This document shows positions 61,766 to 64,000 of a DNA stretch of 64,000 nt, piece by piece. The DNA is from Glacieibacterium arshaanense. Lineage in GTDB: Bacteria > Pseudomonadota > Alphaproteobacteria > Sphingomonadales > Sphingomonadaceae. Position numbers and translations under genes: made by a program. Within the stretch, counting starts at the first letter, position 1; the number at the start of each line of letters is the position of its first letter. The notes below the pieces were generated by a model. That model was not told where the DNA came from. It ran no database searches and was given only the letters and a program-made list of their open reading frames with translations. The stretch covers positions 372,001 through 436,000 of the forward strand of contig NZ_SIHO01000001.1 in the NCBI RefSeq assembly GCF_004681125.1. Reading direction: 5' to 3'.

Positions 61766-62625
61766 GCCTTGAGCCGCCATCCCGATTTGATGACGCGGTA
61801 GCTGGCCCACCACAGCACGATATTGACGCCGAGCAGCACCAGCGCGCCCTGCAGCAGCAGCCCGTCGGCGGCGCCGAGGAAGCCGAAGCGGAAGCCGTCG
61901 ATGACATAGAAGAACGGGTTGGCGTGGCTGAGGATGGCCATCGTCGGGTTGACGCGGTCGATGGCGTAGAAGGTGCCCGACAGCAGCGTCAGCGGCTGGA
62001 TGACGAAGTTGGTGATCGCGGCGCCGTGGTCGAACTTGTCGGCCCAGATGCCGGTCAACACGCCGATCAGCCCGAGCATGACGCAGCCCATCGTGCCGAA
62101 ATACAGCACCGCGAGCGGGTGCGCGACGCCGACATCGACGCCCGGCGCAATCGCCATCGCCAGCCACACCGCAATGCCGACCAGCCAGCCGCGGGTGACG
62201 GCGCCCGCCACCCAGGACACCAGCAGTTCGCCGGGTGACAGCGGCGGCATCAGCACGTCGATGATCGAGCCCTGGACCTTGGCGACGAGCAGCGACGACA
62301 TCGAATTGGCGAAGGCGTTCTGGATCATGCCCATGACGATCAGGCCGGGCGCGAGGAAGTCCGCATAGGGCACGCCGAGCACCTGGGTTTTGGCACGGCC
62401 CAACGCGATGGCAAAAATAACGAGGAATAACAGCGTGGTAATCGCCGGTGCCCAGATGGTTTGCAGCTGCACCTTGAAGAAACGCCTTACTTCCTTCAAA
62501 TAGAGGGTCTTCAGGCCTTGCCAGTTGACCGACGGGATGACCATCTCGCCCGGTTCGCGGTGGCGGAACTGGTGGCCGTCGGAAGTCGGGGCCAACGGGG
62601 GCGCAATCGGGGAAAGTTCGGACAT
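61762..62625 (-). CDS. ABC-2-type transporter permease
   Basis: The 287-residue protein has about six transmembrane helices of the ABC-2 type with the family phrases FRRFFKVQLQTIWAP-like, DFLAPGLIVMGMIQNAF and ISHANPFFYVIDGFRFGFLG-like. It resembles YadH/NodJ permeases that export lipids or polysaccharides. No ATPase gene is adjacent in the window, so its partner must lie elsewhere. ATG 62625 lacks a clear ribosome site; 62652 is an alternative. It is divergent from gcrA. Confidence 0.8.
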   Translation of the reverse strand: MSELSPIAPPLAPTSDGHQFRHREPGEMVIPSVNWQGLKTLYLKEVRRFFKVQLQTIWAPAITTLLFLVIFAIALGRAKTQVLGVPYADFLAPGLIVMGMIQNAFANSMSSLLVAKVQGSIIDVLMPPLSPGELLVSWVAGAVTRGWLVGIAVWLAMAIAPGVDVGVAHPLAVLYFGTMGCVMLGLIGVLTGIWADKFDHGAAITNFVIQPLTLLSGTFYAIDRVNPTMAILSHANPFFYVIDGFRFGFLGAADGLLLQGALVLLGVNIVLWWASYRVIKSGWRLKA

Positions 62626-62690
62626 GCAACTGCCATAGACCGGCAGATGCATGGCTCGCAAGCGCCGGTGAACAGAGAGAGACATAGAGA

Positions 62691-63227
62691 ATGGCGTGGA
62701 CCGACGAACGAATTGAGACGCTGCGCAAGGGCTGGGAAGGCGGCAAGACCGCCAGCCAGATCGCCGAGGAACTGGGCGAAGGCGTCAGCCGCAACGCCGT
62801 CATCGGCAAGGCACACCGGCTCGGGTTGCAGGCGCGGCCGTCGCCGGTCAAGGGCGGCGAGGGCGAAGCTGTCGAGGCCGTCGCGGCCGCACCCGCCGCC
62901 AAGTCGCCCGCCGCACCGCGTGCCAAGCCCGAAGCCGTCGAAGCGCCGGTCCTCGCCGCACCTGTCGAAAAGCCCGCGCCGCGCCGTGCCACGAAGGTGG
63001 TCGCCAACTCCAAGCCGGCGAAGACGACGCTGCTCGACCTGTCCGAACGCGTCTGCAAATGGCCGATCGGCCACCCGGGTGAGCCGGACTTCCACTTCTG
63101 CGGCCAGCCGAGCAAGCCGAGCTTCCCGTATTGCGAGGAGCATTGCCTGGTGGCGTATCAGGCGCAGCTGCCGCGGCGCGACCGTAGCAGGCCGCCGCCG
63201 CCGATGATGCCGGGGATGCGCCGCTAG
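62691..63227 (+). CDS. gcrA: GcrA cell-cycle regulator
   Basis: This 178-residue protein begins MAWTDERIETLRKGWEGGKT with ASQIAEELGEGVSRNAVIGK, the helix-turn-helix that defines GcrA, then a flexible Ala/Pro/Lys-rich linker (about 48-105), and a C-terminal sigma-70-contacting domain with CKWPIGHPGEPDFHFCG and PSFPYCEEHC. GcrA activates transcription at GANTC-methylated promoters and is confined to alphaproteobacteria, which supports the taxonomic call. Structured repeat copy 2 follows the stop directly. Confidence 0.96.
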   Translation: MAWTDERIETLRKGWEGGKTASQIAEELGEGVSRNAVIGKAHRLGLQARPSPVKGGEGEAVEAVAAAPAAKSPAAPRAKPEAVEAPVLAAPVEKPAPRRATKVVANSKPAKTTLLDLSERVCKWPIGHPGEPDFHFCGQPSKPSFPYCEEHCLVAYQAQLPRRDRSRPPPPMMPGMRR

Positions 63228-63357
63228 CGCGGCCAGCGCCTAAGCCGAAAATCGCGCAGCAATTTTCGGCTTAGGCGCGGACTCGCGCAAGGCCGGCCGG
63301 CGGGGCAGCGGCTTTCGAGCCGCTGAGCCCGTCCGACGTGCGGGCTTTGCCCGCGCC
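63228..63357 (+). repeat. Structured repeat family 2, copy 2 (after gcrA)
   Basis: Same plan as 46173-46306: GCGCCTAAG..CTTAGGCGC extended by CCGAAAAT..ATTTTCGG, then CAGCGGCT TTCG AGCCGCTG, then GCGGGC TTT GCCCGC. It starts at the gcrA stop codon. Confidence 0.8.
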
Positions 63358-63428
63358 CCTTACTTACTTGCCTTCTTCAACTTCGACCGCCGCATCCCCC
63401 TCACCCCGCCGCGCTGGAGCGCGAGTCG

Positions 63429-63451
63429 CCCTCTCCCTCAAGGGGAGAGGG
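63429..63451. repeat. Short palindrome in the gcrA-phaC gap
   Basis: CCCTCTCCC pairs with GGGAGAGGG around a five-base loop between the convergent gcrA and phaC genes, a common kind of intergenic hairpin in proteobacteria. A further CGCGGGCTTTGCCCG hairpin like the last stem of repeat family 2 follows at about 63460. Confidence 0.5.
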
Positions 63452-63493
63452 GAGAAGAGCGCGGGCTTTGCCCGTGCCGGGCATCCTAAGCCG

Positions 63494-64000
63494 TCAAATG
63501 CGCTCCTTGACGTAACTCCCCGGCGCATCCTCAATCACATTCACCGGCACGCGTGCGGCAACCTTGCCCCCCGACTGCGGCGCCAGCCAAGCGATCCAGT
63601 CCGGCCACCAGCTCCCCTTATGCTCGGTCGCCCCGGCAACAAACCCCTCCAAAGTCGCCGGCAACTTCTCATTCGTCCAATGGTTGTACTTCATCGCCGC
63701 CGGCGGATTGACCACCCCGGCGATATGCCCCGACCCCGCCAGCAGAAACCGCATCGGCCCGCTGAAATGCCGAGTGATTTCGTAAACCGACTTCGCCGGC
63801 GCGATATGGTCTTCCTTGCCGGCCTGAATGTAGCTCGGCGTTGTCACCGTATCGATGTCGATCGGCACGCCGGCCACGCTGATGCCACCGGGCTTCGCCA
63901 GCAGGTTGTCGCGGTACAGATCCTTCAAATAGGTCAGGTGCCATTTCGCTGGCACATTGGTCGCGTCGGAGTTCCAATAGAGCAGGTCGAACGGGAAATA
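63494..64000 (-). CDS. phaC: Class I poly(3-hydroxyalkanoate) synthase, C-terminal end (gene runs out of window)
   Basis: The last 168 residues of PHA polymerase are present and the frame is open past base 64000. Visible landmarks are FDLLYWNSDATNVPAKWH, AGKEDHIAPAKSVYEI (with the catalytic-triad Asp), GSGHIAGVVNPP (catalytic His) and KGSWWPDW near the C-terminus. The active-site Cys lies outside the window. The enzyme polymerises 3-hydroxyacyl-CoA into storage granules, fitting the beta-oxidation genes found elsewhere in the window. Confidence 0.93.
   Translation of the reverse strand, partial: YFPFDLLYWNSDATNVPAKWHLTYLKDLYRDNLLAKPGGISVAGVPIDIDTVTTPSYIQAGKEDHIAPAKSVYEITRHFSGPMRFLLAGSGHIAGVVNPPAAMKYNHWTNEKLPATLEGFVAGATEHKGSWWPDWIAWLAPQSGGKVAARVPVNVIEDAPGSYVKERI

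Overview
The window is high-GC, densely packed DNA from an alphaproteobacterium, most likely a sphingomonad (order Sphingomonadales). The evidence is the GcrA cell-cycle regulator (62691-63227), a class I PHA synthase tail, a CYP153-type P450, DUF3604 proteins, many acyl-CoA dehydrogenases and short-chain dehydrogenases, and Shine-Dalgarno sites of the GGGGAG/GGAGG kind. The genus call is an inference. No tRNA, rRNA, CRISPR array, prophage or transposase was recognised, so this looks like chromosomal backbone with a large catabolic share.

Layout. 1-2777: tail of an unknown gene, then agmatine to putrescine genes (agmatine deiminase, DUF3147 membrane protein, N-carbamoylputrescine amidase). 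2818-8362 (minus): a translationally coupled redox operon of di-haem cytochrome c lipoprotein, GMC flavoprotein and catalase-like haem protein. 8488-15898: flavin-dependent oxidoreductase, PAP2 phosphatase, diacylglycerol kinase, two divergent zinc-less alcohol/quinone reductases and a pair of acyl-CoA dehydrogenases. 15902-21583: envelope proteins (OmpA-like lipoprotein, beta-barrel, DUF2092 plus glycine-rich protein), a possible structured RNA region, VOC protein and hydrolase. 21680-25045: TetR regulator divergent from a carotenoid oxygenase, then a serine hydrolase. 25207-28048: ammonium transporter coupled to DUF389. 28126-32425: CYP153, MFS transporter, crotonase, DsbA-like protein.

32501-38371 holds two tandem DUF3604 proteins facing a parvulin-like isomerase and a HupE/UreJ membrane protein; this is the best candidate for a little-described system. 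38767-44908: PrmA, SDRs, acyl-CoA dehydrogenase, dienoyl-CoA reductase-like SDR and an amidase. 45044-49212: prfB with a programmed +1 frameshift, LemA/DUF3137 pair and a ZntB/CorA transporter. 49320-54003: amidohydrolase, amidase, metC, sseA. 54124-59379: queF facing a contiguous argD-argF-hslO-queC-queE operon, which together carry most of the preQ1 pathway. 59524-64000: GST/TetR pair, hydrolase plus ABC-2 permease, gcrA, and the C-terminal end of phaC.

Two families of intergenic palindromic repeats run through the window. One (GGCCTCCGGCGGGCAGG type) sits at five loci, four of them between convergent genes. The other follows the stop codons of prfB and gcrA as two copies whose hairpin stems differ by paired, compensating changes. 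Three ACGT-cored palindromes lie upstream of lipid or redox catabolism genes and may mark one regulon.
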